From JAPPHA01 sp963664045 (GTDB taxonomy: Bacteria > Pseudomonadota > Alphaproteobacteria > Rhodobacterales > Rhodobacteraceae): DNA of 64,000 bases. The position numbers and the translations under genes were made by a program. The DNA lies in contig CAXXGT010000009.1 of the NCBI GenBank assembly GCA_963664045.2, positions 434,001 through 498,000 on the forward strand, in the 5' to 3' direction. The notes below the pieces were generated by a model. The model worked only from the letters and a program-made list of their open reading frames with translations, made no database searches and was not told the origin of the DNA. Positions 27,242-36,575 of the stretch are shown one piece after another. Every line of letters starts with the position of its first letter. The first letter of the stretch is position 1.

Positions 27242-28297
27242 TCAGGGCGAGCGACTCCAGATTTCGTTTTGATTACGGGGTTCCGAAGAAACGTCTGCCG
27301 ACTGCTTCACCACCGTTTGGGCCCAACGCGCCCGGTACGGTGTCGTGCCGTAGAACAACCGGTAACACTTCGAGAAATGCGAGGGGGATGCAAATCCACA
27401 TGCAAGCGCGACATTGATGATCGACATGTCGGTTTGCATGAGGAGATTCCGAGCTTTCTGCAAGCGGAGTTCCATGTAGTACTTCTTCGGCGAACGATCC
27501 ATGTAGCGGCGAAAAAGACGTTCAAGCTGCCGCCCGGACATGCCGACATCGCCGGCCATGATGCGCGGCGATTTCGGTTCTTCGATGTTTGCCTCCATCA
27601 TCTGGATGACTTCCGAAAGCTTGGGGTGGCGGGCACCAATGCGGGCCGGAACCGACAACCGCTGTTCGTCGCGGTCGGTTCGAATGGAGGAATACACCAT
27701 CTGGTCCGCGATCCAGTCGGCCGTATCCTGTCCGCGGTCATCCGCAATCAACTTGAGCATCAGGTCAAGGGATGCCGTTCCCCCAGCCGATGAATAGCGG
27801 TTGTAGTCAACCACGAAAACGGAACGCAGGAGCTCCACATCCGGGAATTCCTCCTGGAAAGAGTCCCGGTTTTCCCAGTGGATCGTGCACTTTCGTCCTG
27901 CCAGGAGTCCCGCCCTGGCGACAGAGTATGCACCCGTGCACAGGCCACCGACCGAAATCCCTTTCCGGGCTTCACGCCGCAGCCAGTTGAGAACAGGCCG
28001 CGTCGTGGCGCGCCTGACATCAATTCCGCCACAAACGAGTACGACATCGTCGTGCCTGACCGGCGAAAGACCCATGTCCAGCCGAATCTGCGTTCCTGTC
28101 GAACTGGTCGCGGACTGCCCGTTTTCCCCGGCAAGCAGCCACTGGTATGGCGGCACTGCGCAGTGCCTGTTCGCCAGCCGCAGTGCATCGATCGCGATAG
28201 AAAACGACACCAGGGAAAAATTCTCAAGGAGAAGGAAAACATGCCTTCGAGGACGGCCATCGACAGGACGATGGCTTTCGGCAAACCGCACTTTCAT
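27242..28297 (-). CDS. GlxA-family transcriptional regulator (DJ-1/PfpI plus AraC domains)
   Basis: A 351-residue regulator with an N-terminal DJ-1/PfpI-like domain (about residues 15-190, including VGGLCTGAYSVARAGLLAG around the cysteine nucleophile-elbow position) and a C-terminal AraC-type double helix-turn-helix (about 235-335, with RQLERLFRRYMDRSPKKYY and ALACGFASPSHFSKCYR). The layout and sequence resemble GbdR/CdhR-type regulators that sense quaternary amines such as betaine or carnitine. It is divergent from a GMC oxidoreductase gene about 310 bases away, which is its most likely target. The inducer is not known. Confidence 0.88.
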   Translation of the reverse strand: MKVRFAESHRPVDGRPRRHVFLLLENFSLVSFSIAIDALRLANRHCAVPPYQWLLAGENGQSATSSTGTQIRLDMGLSPVRHDDVVLVCGGIDVRRATTRPVLNWLRREARKGISVGGLCTGAYSVARAGLLAGRKCTIHWENRDSFQEEFPDVELLRSVFVVDYNRYSSAGGTASLDLMLKLIADDRGQDTADWIADQMVYSSIRTDRDEQRLSVPARIGARHPKLSEVIQMMEANIEEPKSPRIMAGDVGMSGRQLERLFRRYMDRSPKKYYMELRLQKARNLLMQTDMSIINVALACGFASPSHFSKCYRLFYGTTPYRARWAQTVVKQSADVSSEPRNQNEIWSRSP

Positions 28298-28608
28298 GGC
28301 GGCACTCCGTAACCCGAATCACTCGAACCTGCGTTCTCGTGGCAAACACTGGCTTCAATTTGGCCATTGATCAAGCGTTTACTTCAACACGCGAATGACA
28401 TTATTCAGGAATCTGGCCGGCGGACTGTCTTCATGGCGCCGGCGGCACGCCGAACGGGTCCCGTCTCCCGGCATAGCGCCTCCTCGACCCTCCTGACATG
28501 ACAACCAGGATTGCGCACGGAAACGAGCGAAAACACGGCATTCGATGGCTTCTTGATGGCAGTGATCGGTCACTTGTAATGTCCCTTGTCGGGAGACGGG
28601 ATTCGCGA

Positions 28609-30219
28609 ATGCACAGGACGTCAACAGTGGCCGAATATGATTACATCATCGTCGGTTCGGGCTCGGCAGGAGGATTCCTGGCGTACAGGCTGTCCGAAAA
28701 CGGCCACTTCCGCATCCTGTTGCTCGAGGCCGGTCCCACCGATGCACATTGGACAACCCGGGTTCCGGCCGGGTCCCGGTACACGTTCAGCGGCGGCCGT
28801 CGAAACTGGTGTTTCGAAACCGAGCCAGAGCCATTCATGGCCAACCGGGTCTTGTCCCAGCCGCGTGGGAAGACCGTGGGAGGATCGTCTTCCCTTAACG
28901 GCATGGTTTTAGTGAGGGGGCACCGAAGGGACTTCGACCGGTGGGCGGAGGACGGTGCGACCGGTTGGCGCTTTGACGATGTCCTCCCTCATTTTCGCAG
29001 CATCGAGACCTACCATGGGTCCGCCAACGGGTTTCGAGGGGATTCCGGACCGATTACCGTTCAGAAAATGACCGACAACCACCCGGTCGAAGAGGCCTTC
29101 ATCGACGCCGGAATCCAGGCAGGTCACGCGAATCCCGACGACTACAACGGCGTCAGCCAGGAAGGCGTTTCGGCGTTCGATGCCAACTGTTTCGGCGGTT
29201 GGCGTTCAGGAACGGCACGGGAGTGCGTCTGGCCCGCGGCAAGGCGTCGGAATGTCACCGTCACGACGAATGCGCATGTCACGAAGGTGCTGGTCGAGAA
29301 CCGGCGCGCGACCGGAGTCGCCTATCGCCACAAGGGGCAGGATCGTACGGCCCATGCCGACCGCGAAGTCATCCTGTCGGCAGGGGCGTTCCAGTCACCG
29401 CAACTGCTGATGTTGTCCGGGATCGGGCCGGCGGACCATTTGCGTGAATTCGGGATCGGGGTTGTCCAGGACCTTCCCGGCGTCGGGCAGAACCTGCAAG
29501 ACCACCTTGAAGTCCACGTCATGTACAGTTGTCCCCATAGGGGCATGACCAAGAACAAGCTGCTCGCGTGGCCGAGAATCGCTATGGCCGGGGCAGAGTG
29601 GATGTTGTTCCGGACCGGACCCGCCGCAACGTCGCATTCCCGGGTCGGTGCCTTCTTTCGTTCGGATGCATCCGTGGCTCAGCCGGACATCCAATTCCAC
29701 TTCTGGCCGTACTTCATGGACGGATGGTCCCCACCGCCGGAAAAGGACGGTTACTGTTTCGACGTCGGTCCCGTGAGGTCGGACAGTCGCGGCTGGGTCA
29801 AACTCGGCTCGGCGGATCCGTTCGCGCCTCCTCGAATCCTGCTCAAAGGGTTGAGTACCGAGAGTGACCGGTCACTGTTTCGAACTGCAATGCAGTTCGC
29901 GCGTGACATCGCGGCACAACCCGCGTTCGATTTTTGCCGCGGGCCCGAGGTTTCGCCCGGCGCGGATGTCAGGACCGAGTCCGAACTTGATGAATACGTG
30001 CGGAACAACGCGAACAGCGCCTTCCATCCGTGCGGAACAGCAAGGATGGGCAACGACGCGATGGCGGTAACGGACCCGGAGGCACGTGTGCACGGTATCG
30101 AGAAACTGCGCGTGGCAGACGCCTCGATCATGCCGACCATCACGAACGGCAACATCAATGCGCCCAGCATGATGATCGGCGAAAAAGTCGCCCACATGAT
30201 CCTCGAATCCAGTTCGTGA
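28609..30219 (+). CDS. GMC-family FAD oxidoreductase (choline dehydrogenase-like)
   Basis: A 536-residue flavoenzyme. The N-terminal FAD fold is YDYIIVGSGSAGGFLAYRL and the adenine-binding glutamate is in LLLEAGPTD. The GMC signature region PRGKTVGGSSSLNG and the second GMC motif GAFQSPQLLMLSGIGP are present, as are the catalytic H in SAFHPCGTARMG and the asparagine of NGNINAPSMMIGEK. It oxidises a primary or secondary alcohol to the aldehyde or ketone, probably passing electrons to a membrane acceptor. ATG 28609 has GGGAGACGGGA upstream; the frame is open earlier but without family similarity. A divergent GbdR-like regulator suggests a choline-like or other quaternary-amine alcohol, though this is inference. 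Confidence 0.87.
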   Translation: MHRTSTVAEYDYIIVGSGSAGGFLAYRLSENGHFRILLLEAGPTDAHWTTRVPAGSRYTFSGGRRNWCFETEPEPFMANRVLSQPRGKTVGGSSSLNGMVLVRGHRRDFDRWAEDGATGWRFDDVLPHFRSIETYHGSANGFRGDSGPITVQKMTDNHPVEEAFIDAGIQAGHANPDDYNGVSQEGVSAFDANCFGGWRSGTARECVWPAARRRNVTVTTNAHVTKVLVENRRATGVAYRHKGQDRTAHADREVILSAGAFQSPQLLMLSGIGPADHLREFGIGVVQDLPGVGQNLQDHLEVHVMYSCPHRGMTKNKLLAWPRIAMAGAEWMLFRTGPAATSHSRVGAFFRSDASVAQPDIQFHFWPYFMDGWSPPPEKDGYCFDVGPVRSDSRGWVKLGSADPFAPPRILLKGLSTESDRSLFRTAMQFARDIAAQPAFDFCRGPEVSPGADVRTESELDEYVRNNANSAFHPCGTARMGNDAMAVTDPEARVHGIEKLRVADASIMPTITNGNINAPSMMIGEKVAHMILESSS

Positions 30220-30882
30220 ACGCGACGGTATCATCGGTAATCTCGAAGTCGTTCATGGTTGCGGCTCCGCCGGGCAGAACCGGCATCTGTGCAACTCATC
30301 ATTTCGGGTTGTTCGGATTTCCATGCTGACTGCCACAAGAATGGAGTGACGAGGCCAAAGCGCCTGATGCAGGCCGAGGGCCCACGGAAATGGATTCTTG
30401 GAGAAGTCCGAACCTGGTTGTTGCATGGCTGGGCAGTGCGCGAATTCTTCGGTGCCGGTCGAGCCGCTTGTGACGGAACATCGTCGAAGACTTCGACACG
30501 CAAGACGCTGCTCAGCCGAACGTACGCAAGTTTCGTCATCTGTCGTGCCATGGAAGAGAGACGATCCAGGAGGCCGTGAGGCCATCGGGTTGTCACTTGC
30601 AGGCCGAGCGGCGGCGCGCTGCCATTGGATGGCCAACCGTGCCCTGGTCCATTACCGGGGCACGGCAGGCGGGTGCTTGTGTGTCCGCATTTCTCCGGAA
30701 TGCTGACAAAGACCTGGTTTGCGAAGCGGCATCGTGAGTTCGGCGATTGTTTCCGGCAATCCAAACTGGATGTCCCGTTATCCCGCCGTCAATTCAAACG
30801 AACCTGCTGACGTGGTTTTCAACGATCTCCCGGCGGCCTGAACGTAGCACCGGATTGGTCCTTCCTGTAATTACGCGGTCGG
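30220..30882. other. Long intergenic region between GMC oxidoreductase and xylB
   Basis: About 660 bases between two convergent genes. Several open frames exist on both strands (for example 30253-30636 minus, 30259-30579 plus), but none has a recognisable motif or good ribosome binding site, and their residue make-up looks like random reading of GC-rich DNA. No repeats or RNA genes noticed. It may be decayed coding sequence. Confidence 0.35.
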
Positions 30883-32328
30883 TCATGGTCGTGCGGCACG
30901 GTACAGCGAACGGAACCTTTGGTATGCGGATTCATAGACTTCAGTCAGTTCGGTGCGGGGTTGAATCGATTCCCGGATGTCCGGGGTGACCATGACGTCC
31001 CCCGGACTCGCCCCGGTGTCGGCACAAATTGCCAGCCGTGCGGCGCCCATTGCCGCACCTAGGTCCCGACCGTCGGGCAAGGACAGCGTCAGTCCCAGAG
31101 TGGTCGAAATCGTTTCGAGCCAGAACCTTGATCTGCTGCCTCCTCCGACTGCCAGAACGGTTTCCAGGCCAGCCCCTGTTGATCGCAGCGCTTCGGCGCA
31201 ATCGCGCAGGGCGAATGTGACACCTTCCATCACTGCCCTTGTCAGGATTTCCGGGCCCATGGAAATGTCGATCCCGGCGAAAACGCCACGAACGGTGGCG
31301 TCATCATGGGGAGTTCGCTCTCCCGAGAGATAAGGCAGGAACGCCAGACGTGATGGCCCGTCAATCCGGTCCGGCAGTGATTCAGCAAGTTGTGCCGGAG
31401 AGCGGCCTGTGACTCGTGATAGCCAGTTCAGGCAGTCGGTGGCGGCGAGCATGACACCCATCTGGTACCACCTGCCGGGAACCGCGTGACAAAACGTGTG
31501 AACAGCCGTCTCCGGTGATGGTGCGAAACTGTCCCTCGCGGTCAGGACAACGCCCGAGGTTCCCAGGGACACGAACCCGTTTCCCTCGGCGAGGCAACCT
31601 ACGCCGCAAGCTGCTGCTGCATTGTCGCCAGCGCCGCCGGCGACGCAAACCGGTCCGGCGATGCCCCATTCCCGCCGCAGGGATCGCCGCAGGTGTCCGC
31701 CTTGATCGACTCCTTCGAGCAGGTCCGGCATCTGGTCCCGTCGCATGTGTGTCAGTTTCAGCGCCTCGTCGGACCATGCCCGGGAACCGACATCGAGCCA
31801 CGAGGTTCCGGCACTGTCCGACATGTCACTGAAGTATTCGCCGGTGAGCCACAGTCGCAGAACGTCCTTCGGTAGCAGAACCCTTGCCGTTCGCTTGAAA
31901 TTCTCGGGCTCATGCAGACGGACCCAATCGAGCTTGGGCGCGGTGAAGCCGGGAAACACGATGTTCCCGGTAATCTCGCGCATCCGTGCAATGGCATCCA
32001 GGCGGGCTGCTTCTTCGGAAGAGCGTGTGTCGTTCCACAAGATGCACGGGCGTATTGCGGCACCGTCCTTGTCGAGCAAGGTGGCCCCGTGCATGTGGCC
32101 ACTGATGCCGATCCCGCGCACGGATTCAACTGCTCCCGGGTAGTCCTGTTTCAGGCTGGACATGACGATGCGACATGCTTCGATCCAGGACTTTGGCGCC
32201 TGTTCGGACCAGCCAGGTCTTGGATGCATTGTACCGAAAGCGGTTTCCGCCTCGCCGAGCATTCGGCCATCTCGGTCGACCAGCAGCGCTCGAAGTCCGG
32301 ATGTTCCGAGATCAAGTCCGACGTACAT
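30883..32328 (-). CDS. xylB: Xylulokinase (FGGY carbohydrate kinase)
   Basis: A 481-residue sugar kinase that phosphorylates D-xylulose with ATP. The N-terminal ATPase fold MYVGLDLGTSGLRALLVDRD and the xylulokinase-type segment GISGHMHGATLLDKDG with ILWNDTRS for substrate binding are clear. The second FGGY domain carries LPYLSGERTPHDD and the ADP-site loop LAVGGGSRSRFWLE. The frame is open upstream, but ATG 32328 has GGGAGG 5 bases before it and gives a length close to E. coli XylB (484). No xylose isomerase or sugar transporter lies next to it, so it may act on xylulose or another ketopentose made elsewhere. Confidence 0.92.
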   Translation of the reverse strand: MYVGLDLGTSGLRALLVDRDGRMLGEAETAFGTMHPRPGWSEQAPKSWIEACRIVMSSLKQDYPGAVESVRGIGISGHMHGATLLDKDGAAIRPCILWNDTRSSEEAARLDAIARMREITGNIVFPGFTAPKLDWVRLHEPENFKRTARVLLPKDVLRLWLTGEYFSDMSDSAGTSWLDVGSRAWSDEALKLTHMRRDQMPDLLEGVDQGGHLRRSLRREWGIAGPVCVAGGAGDNAAAACGVGCLAEGNGFVSLGTSGVVLTARDSFAPSPETAVHTFCHAVPGRWYQMGVMLAATDCLNWLSRVTGRSPAQLAESLPDRIDGPSRLAFLPYLSGERTPHDDATVRGVFAGIDISMGPEILTRAVMEGVTFALRDCAEALRSTGAGLETVLAVGGGSRSRFWLETISTTLGLTLSLPDGRDLGAAMGAARLAICADTGASPGDVMVTPDIRESIQPRTELTEVYESAYQRFRSLYRAARP

Positions 32329-32968
32329 TGGGCCTCCCATCTGCGTTGTGGATCGTTCTGGCCGCCGGGTTTCGGGCTTACCAGTTGTCAAAGGTGATGC
32401 GGGAACGGAGCATTTGGCCATTCCTGCCGAATTACGGCCTTGGGGAAGCCGGATCTGGCAGCATCGGGCAGAATGCGTTTCAATTGGTTGAAAAACTTAA
32501 GACTGCAAGAGCCAAGAGGTGATCTGTCCGCGACGCAGAAAGACCCTTCAGGGACATCCGTGTTGAGTTCATCCAGCATTGTTCATCAAGGACTGTCGAT
32601 GCTCGGCCATGCGCGCATTGCCGCGGTCCCGGGGACCTGGACGGCAAGACGGTCAACTGCAGGTAGTCGAGTCGTTGCAGGACCGATGAAAAGCAGCTTG
32701 TCGCCATCTTCGTAGCCCACGGCCACGACAATGTATACGGGCGGGCGGCCATTCGTTCCTCGATTTTGCCTTGCGATCGCTCGCGCTTCCGCACGGACGG
32801 ATACCGGAACACGGCGGGCCCTGCGAAGGATGATGGCTTTCCCTTGTATCGAAACCGACAGGGTCGCGGTCGCCGGGCAGAGTGACGAATGATTTCCAGG
32901 TAGTTTGACGCAGCCGGGCGGTTGGACCATGATTCAGGCTGCGGACCGGGGCCAGTAAGGAGACTGAC
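32329..32968. other. Intergenic region between xylB and the FGE gene
   Basis: About 640 bases between divergent genes; it must hold promoters for both. A minus-strand frame ending near 32586 contains GRPPVYIVVAVGYEDGDKL followed by LPAVDRLAVQVPG. It looks somewhat protein-like, but I cannot tie it to a family and it has no clear start, so it is not called as a gene. Confidence 0.35.
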
Positions 32969-33814
32969 TTGGACATTAGCGACATTGTCTGGCTGGATGG
33001 CGGCAGGACGCATGTCGGCACCGACAGGCCCGAAATTCGTTCCGACGGGGAATCGCCGAGGCGTCAGACGACTCTCCGCGCATTCGGCATTTCCAGGTTC
33101 GCCGTAACGGTCGCAGAATATGCCCGCTTTATTGACGAATCCGGATGGATGACCAGCGCTGATCGATTCGGCTGGTCATACGTGTTTCGAGGGCTGTTGG
33201 AAGATGCGACCGGTCCCCGTCCCCAGGACTTGCCATGGTGGAATGCCGTTGACCGCGCCAACTGGAAGTATCCCGCCGGCCCTTCAGGCGACAGGGCACC
33301 GGGAAATCACCCGGTAACCCATGTATCCCATGCTGATGCGACGGCATACGCGGCCTGGACGGGAGGAAGGTTGCCAACCGAACCGGAGTGGGAATGCGCG
33401 GCACGCGGTGGCCGAAAAGATGTGCGGTATCCTTGGGGAGATGCGGAGCCGGATGATGACAAGAACATCTTATGCAATATTTGGCAGGGCGAGTTTCCGG
33501 ATGAAAACACGGCTCGCGACGGTTTTTACGGGACCGCACCGGTAGATGCCTTCGAACCCAATGCGTACGGATTGTTCAACATGTGCGGGAATGTCTGGGA
33601 ATGGAGCGCCGATCGGTTTCGCGTTCGTTCGTTCGGAAAGGCGGCCCGGGTTCGAAACAAACAAGCGACCGCCGAAAAGGAGCACGTCCTGAAAGGCGGC
33701 TCGTTTCTCTGTCACAAGTCCTACTGCTGGCGCTATCGCATAGCCGCGCGGTCCGGAAGGTCAGGTGACACTTCGGCATGCAATGCCGGCTTCCGACTCG
33801 CGTTCGATGCATGA
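32969..33814 (+). CDS. Formylglycine-generating enzyme (sulfatase-modifying factor)
   Basis: A 281-residue FGE/SUMF1-family protein that oxidises the active-site cysteine of type I sulfatases to formylglycine. The copper/catalytic cysteine pair C248 and C253 is intact in GGSFLCHKSYCWRYR, the same spacing as in characterised aerobic FGEs. Other family blocks are FAVTVAEYARFIDESG, VTHVSHADATAYAAWTGGRL, PTEPEWECAARGG and NAYGLFNMCGNVWEWSADRF. The start is TTG 32969 with AAGGAG 6 bases upstream. A Cys-type sulfatase that needs this modification is encoded 4.3 kb downstream with a transporter between them. No signal peptide, so it works in the cytoplasm. Confidence 0.93.
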   Translation: MDISDIVWLDGGRTHVGTDRPEIRSDGESPRRQTTLRAFGISRFAVTVAEYARFIDESGWMTSADRFGWSYVFRGLLEDATGPRPQDLPWWNAVDRANWKYPAGPSGDRAPGNHPVTHVSHADATAYAAWTGGRLPTEPEWECAARGGRKDVRYPWGDAEPDDDKNILCNIWQGEFPDENTARDGFYGTAPVDAFEPNAYGLFNMCGNVWEWSADRFRVRSFGKAARVRNKQATAEKEHVLKGGSFLCHKSYCWRYRIAARSGRSGDTSACNAGFRLAFDA

Positions 33815-33943
33815 AGGGATTGGTCACCAACTGATCGTCCGAGCGCCCCGGGTGACGGCCAACGATGCCGGTACCTCTTGAATGTGCGGCCATTTCAACA
33901 TCGCGCCGAACCGGTTATCTTCGATCGGCGCGGCGGCATCCAG

Positions 33944-34858
33944 GTGGAGCACGTGAAGAATCTCCGCATCAGGCAACTCAAGGCATACCAGGCGATTGTC
34001 AGTACGGGATCGGCGACGGCGGCGGCCGAGCTTCTTTCGCTGACGCAACCGGCAGTAAGCCGCGCCCTTGCGGCACTCGAAGCCGATCTCGGATTCCAGC
34101 TGTTCGAACGTCGGGGCCGCCACCTGGTCCACTCGGACAAGGGCCGAAGATTCTACAGGATGATCGAATCGACCCTGACCGGGCTGGATGCGCTGCCCGA
34201 TATCGTCGAGGACATCCGGCTCGAGCGTGGAAGCCCATTGCGTATTTCCGCGATCGGTCCGCTATTGTTCAGCGAGCTCGTCCCGGCCGCTCTCATGCGG
34301 TTCCAGACCGTTTATCCGGATCTGCGCCTGGACGTGAGCTGGGTCGACAGGCTCGACATCGAGGACTGGATCGTCAACCAGAACTCCGATATCGGCCTCA
34401 CGCTCATGCCAGTTGAGCACCCGCTGCTCGAGGCCCGCGAGTTCGTTTCCGTGAATGCAGTGGCGTTGCTGCCGGCCGGTCACGCCCTGGCAGAGAAATC
34501 CGAGATTGGGCCGTCCGATTTTCGCGGCGAACGCCTTATCGTTCCGGCCAGGAAGACAAGGCTGCGACAACTCGCCGACAAGTGCATGCTGGAGGCAAAA
34601 CACCCGCTACCGATCGCAATTCAAACTTCGACCGCGATTGCCAGCTGTCATCTTGTCGCGGCCGGACTCGGTGTCGGGATCAGCGATCCGTTCAGCGCAA
34701 CCGGAATTCGGCAGGGACGGCTCGCCGTGCGTCCTTGGCGCCCGTCGATCAGGATGTCTTACGCCGCGATCTGGCTGAAGTCACGGAAGCTGTCGGAACG
34801 ATCGGCCTGCTTGATCGAGATGCTGCGGGACATCGGTGCGAGCATGCCGGATCACTGA
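33944..34858 (+). CDS. LysR-family transcriptional regulator
   Basis: A 304-residue LysR regulator. The winged helix-turn-helix is at the N-terminus (LRIRQLKAYQAIV, then ATAAAELLSLTQPAVSRAL and LGFQLFERRGRHLV); the rest is a two-lobed inducer-binding domain. The start is uncertain: GTG 33944 or GTG 33953 place the domain correctly, and a TTG at 33878 would add 22 extra residues. It lies between the FGE gene and the tctC-tctB-tctA-sulfatase operon, in the same direction and 136 bases before tctC, so it is the likely local regulator. The inducer may be the transported ester or its desulfated product. Confidence 0.88.
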   Translation: MEHVKNLRIRQLKAYQAIVSTGSATAAAELLSLTQPAVSRALAALEADLGFQLFERRGRHLVHSDKGRRFYRMIESTLTGLDALPDIVEDIRLERGSPLRISAIGPLLFSELVPAALMRFQTVYPDLRLDVSWVDRLDIEDWIVNQNSDIGLTLMPVEHPLLEAREFVSVNAVALLPAGHALAEKSEIGPSDFRGERLIVPARKTRLRQLADKCMLEAKHPLPIAIQTSTAIASCHLVAAGLGVGISDPFSATGIRQGRLAVRPWRPSIRMSYAAIWLKSRKLSERSACLIEMLRDIGASMPDH

Positions 34859-34994
34859 GCGCCGCTTATGCAATTTCCTCATGTGTTATATGCCGAAATT
34901 CATTTTTCTTTTGAATGCCGGCGGTGCATTCTCTGGCCCGATCGATATCCGGCCAACGACCTGGATGGCGTTGGCCCATGACTCGGAGGTGACC

Positions 34995-35975
34995 ATGAGA
35001 ATTTCTTTGACAGCAATCTGTGCCGGGTTGATCGCTGGGCTAATGGCCGCGCCGGCATTTGCCGAATGGCCTGAAAAACCCATCAAGATCACGATACCCT
35101 GGAAGGCAGGGGCGGGTGCAGTCGACCAGATGACGCGCCAATTGCAGAAGACGGTGGCCGACGCCAATATCGTCGGCCAGCCGATAACGATCTTCAACGT
35201 CGGAGGGCCGATTCCCATCGGGTTGCGCCAGGCGAAGGACCAGGAACCGGACGGGCACAATTTCGTCGTCATGCATACTGCGATGATGACCCTCCAGGCG
35301 GCCGGAAAGATCGACTTCGGCTACAAGGACTTCGAACCTGTCGTGAGGCTCGGCCAGTTCTGCCAAACGACCTCGGCCCACAAGGATACCGGGATAAAAT
35401 CCCTCGACGAACTGCTTGATCGGGCAGCTGCGGAACCGGATACATTGGTGCACGGCGCCAACCTCGGTGCCATCAACCACGTCTATGGAATCATGGTGGA
35501 GGACTTGCGCGAGGGTGCCAAGTTTCGGTTCGTTCAGACCGGCGGTGACGCCGGGACTTTCCCCGAGTTCAAGGGAGGACGGGTCCAGGTCGCGGGATTC
35601 TCGGCGGCGGGTGCCACGAATTTCGCCCTCGGTGCCGATGGAAGTCCCGATCCGGAAAGCCCTGTCCGGCTACTTGCCTATGCCGGGGCGGAACGACATG
35701 TGAACTTTCCGGATGTACCTACGTTCAAGGAACTTGGCTACGACTTCCAGTTCTGCGTGGACGGTTGGTACTTCGCACCGAAGGGCACGCCGGATGATGC
35801 GATCGCCGGTTTTGCCGCCATGGTGAAGGCTGCCCTCGGCGACGAGGGCATGCAGGAGTTCCTCGCCAAGAAAGCCATGGTTGGTGCATTTCAGGCAGGT
35901 GACGAGCTTCACAATGAGATGGACCGGCAATGGGATGCGATTGCTCCTGTCGCCGCCCGCGCCGCGACGAAGTGA
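34995..35975 (+). CDS. tctC: Tripartite tricarboxylate transporter substrate-binding protein
   Basis: A 326-residue periplasmic receptor of the TctC/Bug family. The signal peptide MRISLTAICAGLIAGLMAAP ends in AFA, with cleavage before EWPEKPI. The mature start EWPEKPIKITIPWKAGAG is the standard Bug-family first strand and anion-binding loop. ATG 34995 follows CGGAGGTGA at 34984; the open frame before it is not family-like. It forms an operon with tctB and tctA, and the sulfatase gene is coupled to tctA. TctC proteins mostly bind carboxylates, so a sulfated carboxylate or sugar acid is a reasonable but unproven substrate. Confidence 0.92.
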   Translation: MRISLTAICAGLIAGLMAAPAFAEWPEKPIKITIPWKAGAGAVDQMTRQLQKTVADANIVGQPITIFNVGGPIPIGLRQAKDQEPDGHNFVVMHTAMMTLQAAGKIDFGYKDFEPVVRLGQFCQTTSAHKDTGIKSLDELLDRAAAEPDTLVHGANLGAINHVYGIMVEDLREGAKFRFVQTGGDAGTFPEFKGGRVQVAGFSAAGATNFALGADGSPDPESPVRLLAYAGAERHVNFPDVPTFKELGYDFQFCVDGWYFAPKGTPDDAIAGFAAMVKAALGDEGMQEFLAKKAMVGAFQAGDELHNEMDRQWDAIAPVAARAATK

Positions 35976-36018
35976 TCGACTGAGCCGTTTCCCTGAAGCG
36001 GCATGAAGAGTACCTCGG

Positions 36019-36050
36019 CCGGCCGCGCACTTGCTGCCGTTGTCGGCCGG
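36019..36050 (+). repeat. Inverted repeat between tctC and tctB
   Basis: CCGGCCG at 36019-36025 and CGGCCGG at 36044-36050 can form a 7-bp GC-only stem with an 18-base loop, 44 bases after the tctC stop. There is no T run, so it is more likely an intercistronic stabilising or attenuating hairpin than a full terminator. Its place after the binding-protein gene parallels the hairpin at 24154-24180. Confidence 0.45.
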
Positions 36051-36064
36051 GTCCGGGGGCGTCC

Positions 36065-36565
36065 ATGAAGCACGTGCTTCGATCGGCGGAATTCGGGGTG
36101 ACGCTGGCATTGTTGCTTGCCAGCGTCCTGTTTCTGGTCGACTCCCTGAAATTGCCTGGAGGTGAATTCGACCCGCTCGGGCCCGGTGCCGCACCCGAAA
36201 TGGTCGCCTCGGTCCTGATCGTCCTTTGCACGATCGTGTTGATCCGCTCGGTGTTGAGGGGCCGTGGCAGGGATTCCAGCATCCCTGTCGACCCGTCAGC
36301 GACCGGAATCGCCGCTGCCGAGCGGACGCCGCGCTCGCTTTTCCTGTTCTTTTGTCTCCTCGTCACTTACATCCTCGCATTCCAGTACGAGGCCGCACAC
36401 TTCGTTGCGATCACGATCGTTTTCGTGTTTCTCGCGACGGTCGCCCTGCGTGGATGGGATACCCGTTCCTCACTGGTCTCGGCGGCGGTTGCCGTCTGCC
36501 TTTCCGTGTTCCTGTTCTTCGCCCTGACGAGGTTTTTCGTGATCCGCCTTCCAGGCGCGTTCTGA
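36065..36565 (+). CDS. tctB: Tripartite tricarboxylate transporter TctB family protein
   Basis: A 166-residue small membrane subunit with four hydrophobic helices (about residues 10-30, 48-65, 92-108 and 114-160 in two parts) and a hydrophilic loop between the second and third (about 66-88), the normal TctB layout. It works with TctA as the membrane part of a secondary, binding-protein-dependent importer driven by an ion gradient. The ATG at 36065 is 89 bases after tctC, and the stop is 10 bases before tctA. TctB sequences are poorly conserved, so the call rests on length, topology and gene order. Confidence 0.88.
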   Translation: MKHVLRSAEFGVTLALLLASVLFLVDSLKLPGGEFDPLGPGAAPEMVASVLIVLCTIVLIRSVLRGRGRDSSIPVDPSATGIAAAERTPRSLFLFFCLLVTYILAFQYEAAHFVAITIVFVFLATVALRGWDTRSSLVSAAVAVCLSVFLFFALTRFFVIRLPGAF

Positions 36566-36575
36566 GGCGCGGAAA

